Positions 27,069 to 34,910 of a stretch of 34,910 nucleotides of DNA are shown here, in pieces. The position numbers and the translations under genes are program-made. The notes under the pieces were generated by a model. It saw nothing but the letters and a program-made list of their open reading frames with translations. It did no database searches and was not told the origin of the DNA. Where the stretch lies: contig CAIWMA010000405.1 of assembly GCA_903913645.1 (NCBI GenBank), forward strand, positions 1-34,910, given 5' to 3'. The DNA is from an uncultured Bacteroidales bacterium. GTDB taxonomy: Bacteria > Bacteroidota > Bacteroidia > Bacteroidales > UBA4417. Positions within the stretch are counted from its first letter, which is position 1. Every line of letters starts with the position of its first letter.

Positions 27069-29033
27069 ATGAAGAAATCTGCTTCAATTTTAATTCCGGT
27101 ATTAATACTTTTATTCTTTACCGTTTCGTGTAAAAAAGATCCTGCTTTTGTGATCGGAACTATGCAATTGGCAAGTTGTACGGTTGGCGATGCTCAATTG
27201 ACGAATGGAGTAGTTACTAATAATGTACCAATAAATCAACCTGTTGTATTAAATTTTTCCGAATCTGTAGATTCAACCCTTGTAAAGGCAAACATTTACC
27301 TGAAAGACAATACGGGCAACACTGTACCCATGGTATATTTCTCGTATGCCGATACGTATCATACCGTTTTCTTAAAACATAATGCAAGCTTACAGAAGCT
27401 TCAACAATATACCCTGGTTGTTTCAAAGTCACTTAAAGGCAAAAACAGTGAGACTTTTAATGGTGCTGAATATCAATTTATAACTTCCGATGCTTCTGTC
27501 ACACTAAAGAAGATTACGATTGATGATCAGAATTTCATGACTCCTTCGGTAGTAGGTATGGTGCCTGTTACAGGGGCAGTATTTTCGGTTGAATTCTCAC
27601 TTCCTATTGACACAGTGCAGGTTAAATCCAAATTTACACTCGACGGATCTGCAAAATTCATTATAACATTCAGTTCCGATTTGAAATCAGCAACTATGGT
27701 GTATCCGGATAAATTAGCCAACTTAACAAAATACACATTCTCGATTTCTTCAAATTTAAAAGCAACCAATGGATATACTTTTGCCGGATTCAGTAATGTT
27801 CTTACTACAGCGACTATCCCACTCTCCGATGATGAATTACTGACCGTGGTTCAGCGCCAGACCTTTAAATACTTTTACGACTATGCCCACCCTACCAGCG
27901 GCATGGCACGCGAACGTTCAGGCTCCGGCAATACGGTTACTACCGGTGGATCCGGATTTGGTGTGATGGCTTTAATTGTGGGCATGGAACGTGGTTTTAT
28001 TACCCGTAGCCAGGGAATTACCCAGCTCACCAAAATAATATCTTTCCTCGAAACTGCCGACCGGTTTCATGGAGCGTGGTCGCACTGGATTGATGGAAGC
28101 ACAGGTAAAGTAATTCCTTTTGGTGATAATGATAATGGTGGCGACCTGGTAGAGACAGCTTTTATGGCACAGGGACTTATTGCTATGCGCCAGTACCTTA
28201 ATTCTTCAACACCAGCTGAAAAAGCACTGATTGACAGAATTACAAATATGTACAATGGAATTGAATGGGATTGGTACAGGCAAAACGGACAAAATGTACT
28301 TTACTGGCATTGGTCACCGGATAAAAACTGGATAATGAATATGCCTATAAGGGGATACGATGAAGCACTAATTGTGTATGTACTAGCTTCCTCATCAACA
28401 CAGCATACGATCCCAAAAATAGTTTATGATGCAGGTTGGGCCGGCAATGGAAGTATAAAAAACGGAAAAACATTTTATGGCTATACATTACCCGTCGGAT
28501 ACGATTTGGGCGGACCTTTATTTTTTGCCCATTATTCATTCCTTGGACTCGATCCCCGAAAATTATCAGATGCCTATGCAAATTACTGGACGCAAAATGT
28601 GAATCATTCGCTGATTAACTGGCAATATTGTGTTTCAAATCCTAAAAAATATCCGAATTACAGCGCATCGTGTTGGGGGCTTACAGCCTGCGACCTTCCG
28701 GCACCCGATTATTATGGAGCTTGTGAACCCAGCAACGACAAGGGAACTATTGCTCCTACAGCTGCTGTATCATCACTTCCTTACACTCCAGTACAATCAA
28801 TGAATGCCATCCGGTATTTTTACTATAATGTTGGTGATCATTTATGGGGCGACTACGGATTTCATGATTCATTTGATGTTCAGGAAAGCTGGTGGGCTGA
28901 TTCATACCTAGCTATTGACCAGGGACCCGAAGTTGTAATGATTGAAAACTATCGCACTCAACTGATTTGGAAATTATTTATGTCAGCTCCGGAAGTTCAG
29001 GCTGGTTTGACGAAATTAGGTTTCAGCTATTAG
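27069..29033 (+). CDS. Glycoamylase-like / GH144-type lipoprotein with two N-terminal Ig-like domains
   Basis: Lipobox FFTVSCKKDP. Ig-like INQPVVLNFSESVDSTLVKANIYLKDN and a second Ig-like repeat. Catalytic-like region VQRQTFKYFYDYAHPTSGMARERS...GGDLVETAFMAQGLIAMRQYL...GYDEALIVYVLASSS...SCWGLTACDLPAPDYYGACEPSNDKGTIAPTAAVSSLPYTP...SWWADSYLAIDQGPEVVMIENYRTQLIWKLFM. Confidence 0.86.
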   Translation: MKKSASILIPVLILLFFTVSCKKDPAFVIGTMQLASCTVGDAQLTNGVVTNNVPINQPVVLNFSESVDSTLVKANIYLKDNTGNTVPMVYFSYADTYHTVFLKHNASLQKLQQYTLVVSKSLKGKNSETFNGAEYQFITSDASVTLKKITIDDQNFMTPSVVGMVPVTGAVFSVEFSLPIDTVQVKSKFTLDGSAKFIITFSSDLKSATMVYPDKLANLTKYTFSISSNLKATNGYTFAGFSNVLTTATIPLSDDELLTVVQRQTFKYFYDYAHPTSGMARERSGSGNTVTTGGSGFGVMALIVGMERGFITRSQGITQLTKIISFLETADRFHGAWSHWIDGSTGKVIPFGDNDNGGDLVETAFMAQGLIAMRQYLNSSTPAEKALIDRITNMYNGIEWDWYRQNGQNVLYWHWSPDKNWIMNMPIRGYDEALIVYVLASSSTQHTIPKIVYDAGWAGNGSIKNGKTFYGYTLPVGYDLGGPLFFAHYSFLGLDPRKLSDAYANYWTQNVNHSLINWQYCVSNPKKYPNYSASCWGLTACDLPAPDYYGACEPSNDKGTIAPTAAVSSLPYTPVQSMNAIRYFYYNVGDHLWGDYGFHDSFDVQESWWADSYLAIDQGPEVVMIENYRTQLIWKLFMSAPEVQAGLTKLGFSY

Positions 29034-29136
29034 TTTTTTTAAGACAATCAGCGGGATCTTCTAATTTAAATTCATTGTCTTTTCTCATTTATCCGAAAAT
29101 CAAAACAAGCACATTTTTAAAAGTTGTCAGATAAAA

Positions 29137-30534
29137 ATGAAAAATCTAAACAAAGTAATATTACTTGCCCTGTTAATTTTAACTGCAAGTTGTGCACAAT
29201 CGCAGAAACTGGCATTCAAATCCAATGGTAAAATCAAATACCAGGTAACACCCGAAGATTTAGCTATGCTCGATTCCATCCAGCATAAAACTTTTCTCTA
29301 CTTTATAAGTGAGCTCAGTCCTGATAAAGGTATTGTGAAAGACCGTGCCGCAAGTTGGGCACCTGCAAGCATAGCTTCAACTGGTTTTGGAATTCCGTGC
29401 TTTGCCATAGGAGCCGAAAGAAACTGGATTACCCGCAAACAGGCTGCAGACATTACGCTCAACATTCTTAAATTCTTTGCGAATTCAGTGCAGAGTACCG
29501 ATACAAATGCCACAGGTTATAAAGGATTTTATTACCATTTCCTGCGAATGAATTCAGGTACGCGCGAATGGAAATGCGAACTTTCGTCCATCGATACAGG
29601 CATTTTGATGATGGGTATCCTTTTTGCCCGGAACTATTATAACATGGACAATGCTGATGAACAGCAAATCCGTTCACTTGCCGGAATGTTATTAGAAAGA
29701 ATGGACTGGAAATTTATGCAAATGTCAGCTACAGCAAAGCATCCGAATTGTATTTCCATGGCATGGACTCCCGAAAAAGGGTTGCTAAATCATGGATGGA
29801 GCGGATATAACGAGGGACTTTTTCTCTATGTCCTGGCTGCTGGCACCGGAATGGAAGACGTGGAGAACAGTTATAATTCCTGGTTATCTACCTATGAGTG
29901 GAAAACACCGTATAAAGGATTTTCACATGTAGCTTTCCCTCCATTATTTGGTCACCAGTTTTCGCAGGCTTTTATCGATTATCGTGGCCTGTCGGATAAA
30001 TATATGGTAGAAAAAGGAATTGATTATTTCGAAAACTCCCGGCGCGCTACCTACGTTCAACGTCAGTATGCCATCGAAAATCCGAAAGGGTGGATTGGTT
30101 ACGATTCGCTTTGCTGGGGTGTAACCGCATGCGACGGACCTGGTGATAAATATAATTTCGGCGATAAAAAGTTTGAAGGGTATGCAGGAAGAGGAACAAG
30201 CGGACCGGGTAATACTATTGCTGAGGACGGGACAATCGCTCCTTACGGCCCCATGTCATCTTTGCCTTTTGCTCCGGAAATTGTTTTGCCAACCATTAAA
30301 TCCATAAATGCAAAGTATGGTAAAGAGCTTTGGGGAAAATACGGGTATTATGATTCATTTAATCCAACAGCCAAATGGGTGAACAATGATTTCCTGGGAA
30401 TTGATGAAGGTCCTATGCTGATTATGATTGAAAATTTCAGAACCGGTCTGGTATGGGATTATGTGATGAAGGATCCAATTATCCAGAAAGGATTAACTAA
30501 ACTCGGATATGTTTATATGTTGAGGATCGACTAA
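29137..30534 (+). CDS. Glycoamylase-like / GH144-type lipoprotein (second paralogue, no Ig domains)
   Basis: Lipobox LTASCAQSQ. DSIQHKTFLYFISELSPDKGIVKDRA...SSIDTGILMMGILFARNYY...GYNEGLFLYVLAAGTG...LCWGVTACDGPG...EDGTIAPYGPMSSLPFAPE...WVNNDFLGIDEGPMLIMIENFRTGLVWDYVM. Confidence 0.86.
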   Translation: MKNLNKVILLALLILTASCAQSQKLAFKSNGKIKYQVTPEDLAMLDSIQHKTFLYFISELSPDKGIVKDRAASWAPASIASTGFGIPCFAIGAERNWITRKQAADITLNILKFFANSVQSTDTNATGYKGFYYHFLRMNSGTREWKCELSSIDTGILMMGILFARNYYNMDNADEQQIRSLAGMLLERMDWKFMQMSATAKHPNCISMAWTPEKGLLNHGWSGYNEGLFLYVLAAGTGMEDVENSYNSWLSTYEWKTPYKGFSHVAFPPLFGHQFSQAFIDYRGLSDKYMVEKGIDYFENSRRATYVQRQYAIENPKGWIGYDSLCWGVTACDGPGDKYNFGDKKFEGYAGRGTSGPGNTIAEDGTIAPYGPMSSLPFAPEIVLPTIKSINAKYGKELWGKYGYYDSFNPTAKWVNNDFLGIDEGPMLIMIENFRTGLVWDYVMKDPIIQKGLTKLGYVYMLRID

Positions 30535-30571
30535 ACTTGATTATGCCTATAAAACAGAATTTACAATGGTC

Positions 30572-33500
30572 ATGAAAAAGCTATGTATAAAGCGAACCAC
30601 GGCATTACTCATGTTCGTGTTTACAACTACCCTGTTATTTGCTCAAATCAAAATACTTGATGATTTTGAAAGTAAAGATGGCTGGAATTTCATCAAATCT
30701 GATGGTGTTAATCTTAATCTCTCTACCGAAAAAGGATTAACAGGCAATGCGATCCGTTTCGATTACGATTTCACACACGGTACCGGTTACGGTGGAATAC
30801 AGAAGCTTTTCCCGATTGACCTTCCAGAGAATTATGAGTTTACTTTTTACGTTAAAGCTGAATCTCCTGCCAATAACTTTGAAATAAAATTCATCGACAG
30901 TACAGGAAATAATGTGTGGTGGATAAGCAACCGCAACTTCGATTTTCCGACTGAATGGAAAAAGGTCACCATCAAGAAAAGGCATATCAGTTTTGCATGG
31001 GGACCGACATCTGATAAAAATTTAAAACGGATTGACCGGATTGAGTTTACAATAGCATCCTTTGTTGGAGGCAAAGGAACTATCTGGCTCGATAATTTTA
31101 AGTTTGAACCGCTTGCTCCTGAAACTACCACTTATCCTGCTCCGGCTATCACGGCATCATCATTTCTGAAAAACCATCCAGCAAAATGTATTGCTGATAA
31201 TTCGGATAAAACCTTCTGGCAAAGCAGCAAAGCAACACCACAAAATATCATAATTGATTTCAAAACCCGCAGGGAATTTGGTGGTTTGCAGATCAACTGG
31301 CTAAAAGATAATTACGCAAAAAACTTTGATATTCTGCAATCGAACGATAACAAAACCTGGGAGAAAGTCTATTCCGTCCAGAACAACCAGGGCGATGTAA
31401 GTTTTATCAGGCTTCCCGAAGCAGAAGCAAAATATATAAAGATAAATCTCATAAAAAGTAATGCAGACAAAGGCTTCATGATTAATGAAATAAAGTTTCT
31501 GACCATTAAAGAATCTCTGACAAAAAATGATTTCCTGATTTATTCAGCCAAAAATTCGCCGGTTGGAAATTTGCCAAGGTACTTCCTTGAGCAAGCTTCG
31601 TATTGGACCATTACCGGTGTAAATAATGATGTAAAAGAAGCCATGATCAACGAAGATGGAATGGTTGAAGTTGATAAGGGCTTGTTTTCAATTGAGCCAC
31701 TTGTTAAAATGGGTGATTCGGTTTACAACTGGCACAATGTCAAATCCAGTCAATCGTTAGGCAATACAAAGGATCAGCGCGAATTTGATTTTATTCCTAC
31801 GGTTACGTGGCAACTAGAAGATCTGAAATTAGTAACAAGTGTAACGGCTACAGGCGAAGCCAACAAAAATTCGAAACTTGATATCTGGTACTCTTTTATA
31901 AATACCTCAAGCCAGCCAAAAGACTTTGAGTTTTACCTACTGATCCGGCCTTACCAGGTTGATCCTTATTACCAATTTTTGAATATGACCGGCGGAGCAG
32001 GGAAAATCAAATCCATCAGGGAAGAATCTGGCAGTTATTTGTCGGTCGATGATAAGGTTATACTATTTCAGAAAAAATACGATTCTTTCGGAGCAAGCAA
32101 TTCTGATGAAGGCAATGTGGTTGAGTTGCTCCGCAAAGGAAAAATGCCTCTGAATAAATCGGCAGTCGATCAAAACAGCCAGGCAAGCGGAGTTGTAAAA
32201 TATAGTTTACACCTGAATCCGGGTCAACAGACTGAGTTGTTTGTAGCTGTTCCGTACTACGGTAAAAATACACCAGACGGGAAATTCAGTATTATCAACA
32301 CGGAAGCTGAATTTACCAAATCATGCACTTTCTGGAAATCGGAAGTTGAGCATATCAAATTTAACCTGCCACCATCAGCTGACAGGATTATCAATACTTA
32401 CAAAGCAAACCTGGGATATATTTTAGTAAACCGGGATAATGCAGGGATTCAGCCCGGCTCGCGTTCGTACGAAAGAAGCTGGATCCGCGACGGAGCTCTG
32501 ACGTCATCGGCACTTTTAAAATCAGGAATTGTTAACGAAGTAAAAGACTTTATCGACTGGTATACCGCTCATCAATACGAAAACGGGAAAGTTCCCTGCG
32601 TGGTTGACCATCGTGGTCCTGACCCGGTTCCGGAAAACGACAGCCATGGCGAAATGATTTACCTGCTCCGCGAATATTTCAATTTTACCCACGATACGAC
32701 TTTCCTGAAATCAAAAAACAGCCATGTTCTGAAAGCGGTTGAATATATTGAATCACTTGTTGCAGAGCGATCAACAGATTATTTTAAAAACGGGAACGAT
32801 AGTTTGCGTGCTTTTTACGGACTGGTTCCAGAATCCATAAGTCACGAAGGCTATTCTGCCAAACCCATGCACTCGTATTGGGATGATTTCTTTATCATGA
32901 AAGGCCTGAAAGATGCCACCGAAATTCAGAAAATACTGGGAGAAACAGCGAATTCTGAAAGGATAAAGAAGGTTCGGGATACGTTTTCCGAGAATCTTTA
33001 CAACTCATTGAATCTCGCCATGAAATTGAGGAAAATCGATTATATCCCCGGTTGCGTTGAACTTGGTGATTTTGACGCCACTTCAACCACTATCGCTTTA
33101 ACGCCTTGCAACGAGCTTAAAAACCTGCCCAAACCACAGGTTTACAATACCTTCGACAAATACTATGAATTTTTCAAAAACCGCAGGGATGGGAAAACCG
33201 ATTGGGTAAATTACACTCCCTACGAAAATCGCCTGATCGGCTCATTTATCAGCCTGGATCAGCCGGATAGAGCACATGAGTTGATTGAGTTCTTTTTGAG
33301 TGATCAGCGGCCACAAGGTTGGAATCACTGGGCAGAAGTAGTTTGGAAAGATTACCGCCACCCGGGTTATATAGGCGACATGCCGCATACCTGGTGCGGA
33401 AGCGATTTTATCAATGCTATCCGTTCCATGTTTGTATATGAAAATGAGTTTGATCAGTCGATCGTTCTAGCAGCAGCGCTTTACCAGGACTGGATTGATA

Positions 33501-33757
33501 CTCCAACTGGAATGTCAGTTGAACATATGCCAACTTATTATGGAGAGATTTCCTATTCTATAAAAAAAGAAATCAGTACCTATCGTTTCTCAATTAAAGG
33601 CGATGTAAAACTTCCGTCGAATGGAATAAAAATCAGGAACTTCAACGGATCGAAACTTCCATCAAAAATAACAGTGAACGGAAATGAGGTAAAAGACTTT
33701 TCGAATAAAGAAATTTCCGTCAGGGAATGTCCTGCCGAGGTTGTTATTTTTTATTAG
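30572..33757 (+). CDS. Large multidomain putative glycoside hydrolase: N-terminal CBM11/CIA30-like domain, F5/8C (discoidin) domain, beta-sandwich, and C-terminal (alpha/alpha)6 six-hairpin domain
   Basis: Signal peptide MKKLCIKRTTALLMFVFTTTLLFAQ. Domains: ILDDFESKDGWNFIKSDG...GTIWLDNFKFEPL; SSFLKNHPAKCIADNSDKTFWQSSKATPQNIIIDFKTRREFGGLQINWLKDNYAKNFDILQSNDNKTWEKVYSV (F5/8C); SYERSWIRDGALTSSALLKSG, PENDSHGEMIYLLREYFNFTHD, MHSYWDDFFIMKGLKDA. Confidence 0.78.
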   Translation: MKKLCIKRTTALLMFVFTTTLLFAQIKILDDFESKDGWNFIKSDGVNLNLSTEKGLTGNAIRFDYDFTHGTGYGGIQKLFPIDLPENYEFTFYVKAESPANNFEIKFIDSTGNNVWWISNRNFDFPTEWKKVTIKKRHISFAWGPTSDKNLKRIDRIEFTIASFVGGKGTIWLDNFKFEPLAPETTTYPAPAITASSFLKNHPAKCIADNSDKTFWQSSKATPQNIIIDFKTRREFGGLQINWLKDNYAKNFDILQSNDNKTWEKVYSVQNNQGDVSFIRLPEAEAKYIKINLIKSNADKGFMINEIKFLTIKESLTKNDFLIYSAKNSPVGNLPRYFLEQASYWTITGVNNDVKEAMINEDGMVEVDKGLFSIEPLVKMGDSVYNWHNVKSSQSLGNTKDQREFDFIPTVTWQLEDLKLVTSVTATGEANKNSKLDIWYSFINTSSQPKDFEFYLLIRPYQVDPYYQFLNMTGGAGKIKSIREESGSYLSVDDKVILFQKKYDSFGASNSDEGNVVELLRKGKMPLNKSAVDQNSQASGVVKYSLHLNPGQQTELFVAVPYYGKNTPDGKFSIINTEAEFTKSCTFWKSEVEHIKFNLPPSADRIINTYKANLGYILVNRDNAGIQPGSRSYERSWIRDGALTSSALLKSGIVNEVKDFIDWYTAHQYENGKVPCVVDHRGPDPVPENDSHGEMIYLLREYFNFTHDTTFLKSKNSHVLKAVEYIESLVAERSTDYFKNGNDSLRAFYGLVPESISHEGYSAKPMHSYWDDFFIMKGLKDATEIQKILGETANSERIKKVRDTFSENLYNSLNLAMKLRKIDYIPGCVELGDFDATSTTIALTPCNELKNLPKPQVYNTFDKYYEFFKNRRDGKTDWVNYTPYENRLIGSFISLDQPDRAHELIEFFLSDQRPQGWNHWAEVVWKDYRHPGYIGDMPHTWCGSDFINAIRSMFVYENEFDQSIVLAAALYQDWIDTPTGMSVEHMPTYYGEISYSIKKEISTYRFSIKGDVKLPSNGIKIRNFNGSKLPSKITVNGNEVKDFSNKEISVRECPAEVVIFY

Positions 33758-33803
33758 CCGTTGTTTTACTCTGCATCAAATTATTTAATCCAAAAGTATC
33801 ACG

Positions 33804-34910
33804 ATGAAAGAACAGGAAAAAAGCTTGGATCAGAATACGAAACCAGAAGGGTATATTCCTTTTACTCAGTTGGCGGCTTATGGCGCCGGTGGTATTATTC
33901 CAATTGCTCTCTTCAATATAGCCGGTATCCTGGTTGGACTGATGGGAAATATTAGCCTGGGTTTAAGCGCCTTCTGGCTAGGGTTTATACTCATTATCCC
34001 GCGTTTGTGGGATGCCGTTTCCGATCCTATTATTGGTCATCTTTCGGATAATACACGAACACGTTGGGGCCGTCGGCGCCCCTTTCTACTATTGGGCGGA
34101 ATATTGGTTTCAGTCACTTTTGTGATCATGTGGTGGATTCCAAAAGGCGAAATGGTGCAAACATGGTTCCCTACCGAATCAAGCTACCATGCATTTCAGC
34201 TTGTTTATATTCTGATTACACTGCTACTGTTTTTCACAGCTGTGAATATTTTTGAAATACCTCACGGAGCCCTTGGAATGGAAATGACAAACGATTACCA
34301 TGCACGTACCCGCTTATTCAGCGCCAAGAGTTTTGTCGGGAACCTTTTTGCCATGAGCACGCCCTGGCTATTCGCCATTGCAAGTATGGAGATTTTCAAA
34401 GGTCCGGGAGGAAATGAAGCAGATGGAATGAGGTATGTTTCCTTAATGATAGCAGCCATCCTTATTCCGCTATCGTTTTGGTGGTTTTTCAAATTAAAGG
34501 AACCGGGATTTCAAAAAGCTGCCAAACAGGAGAAAACGCATTTCTGGAAAGACATGAAGTTGGTTGTCTCGAACAGAAATTTTGTAATGCTCACGTTAAC
34601 TGTTTTTACTTTAGCGATGGGATTTAATTTCGTGCAATTGCTCGGTTCTTATATTCCTATTTTCTATGTTTTTGGCGGCGATAAAGTTGCCGGTGCCACC
34701 ATGCTTGGTATAAACGGAACCGTTTGGGCCATCACCGGAGTGCTGGCAGTTTTTCCTCTCAACTGGATAAGCCCAAAACTAGGTAAACGAAGCACTCTTA
34801 TCATCGCTATGCTGCTTATGAGTTTTGCACAACTCTCTAAAATTGTTTGTTACAACCCGCAACACCCCTATTTAATCATAATACCAACCATTCTGCTTTC
34901 AGCCGGCATG
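33804..34910 (+). CDS. GPH-family (MFS) glycoside/cation symporter, C-terminus cut off by the right window edge
   Basis: Open frame from ATG 33804 (MKEQEKSLDQNTKPEGYIPFTQLAAYGAGGIIPIALFNIAG) to the last base. RLWDAVSDPIIGHLSDNTRTRWGRRRPFLLLGG is the hallmark GPH motif. It is missing from the ORF track because its stop codon is outside the window. Confidence 0.9.
   Translation, partial: MKEQEKSLDQNTKPEGYIPFTQLAAYGAGGIIPIALFNIAGILVGLMGNISLGLSAFWLGFILIIPRLWDAVSDPIIGHLSDNTRTRWGRRRPFLLLGGILVSVTFVIMWWIPKGEMVQTWFPTESSYHAFQLVYILITLLLFFTAVNIFEIPHGALGMEMTNDYHARTRLFSAKSFVGNLFAMSTPWLFAIASMEIFKGPGGNEADGMRYVSLMIAAILIPLSFWWFFKLKEPGFQKAAKQEKTHFWKDMKLVVSNRNFVMLTLTVFTLAMGFNFVQLLGSYIPIFYVFGGDKVAGATMLGINGTVWAITGVLAVFPLNWISPKLGKRSTLIIAMLLMSFAQLSKIVCYNPQHPYLIIIPTILLSAGM

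Noticed and set aside
29041-29081. Inverted repeat AAGACAAT...ATTGTCTT between the two GH144-type genes as a terminator
   Set aside because: Only 8-bp A/T-rich arms with a 25-nt loop; too weak to call a terminator, although it is followed by T residues.

Overview
The window is a Bacteroidetes-type chromosomal segment, judged from SusC/SusD homologues, TAnnTTTG promoter-like motifs, and S16-RimM-methyltransferase and AroB/ProDH neighbourhoods. The left ~15.9 kb is mostly housekeeping: partial dnaE (minus, running off the left edge and missing from the ORF track), a small membrane protein, rpsP with a repetitive C-terminal tail, rimM, a TrmN6-like methyltransferase, a small secreted 13-residue-repeat protein, an OmpA/TSP3-repeat protein, tex, a LutA-like Fe-S protein, aroA, aroB and a proline dehydrogenase. 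The right ~19 kb looks like a polysaccharide utilisation locus (PUL): a kinase-less beta-propeller/Y_Y_Y/transmembrane/HTH regulator, SusC, SusD, a LamG surface lipoprotein, an exported ADP-ribosylglycohydrolase-fold protein, two divergent glycoamylase-like (GH144-type) proteins, a 1063-aa multidomain putative (alpha/alpha)6 glycosidase, and a truncated GPH-type sugar symporter. The likeliest under-described biology is this PUL, possibly for a beta-1,2-glucan-like substrate, and in particular its exported ARH-fold protein and the large CBM/discoidin six-hairpin enzyme. No tRNA, rRNA, CRISPR array or transposase was seen. All family assignments come from reading motifs by eye; no database search was run.
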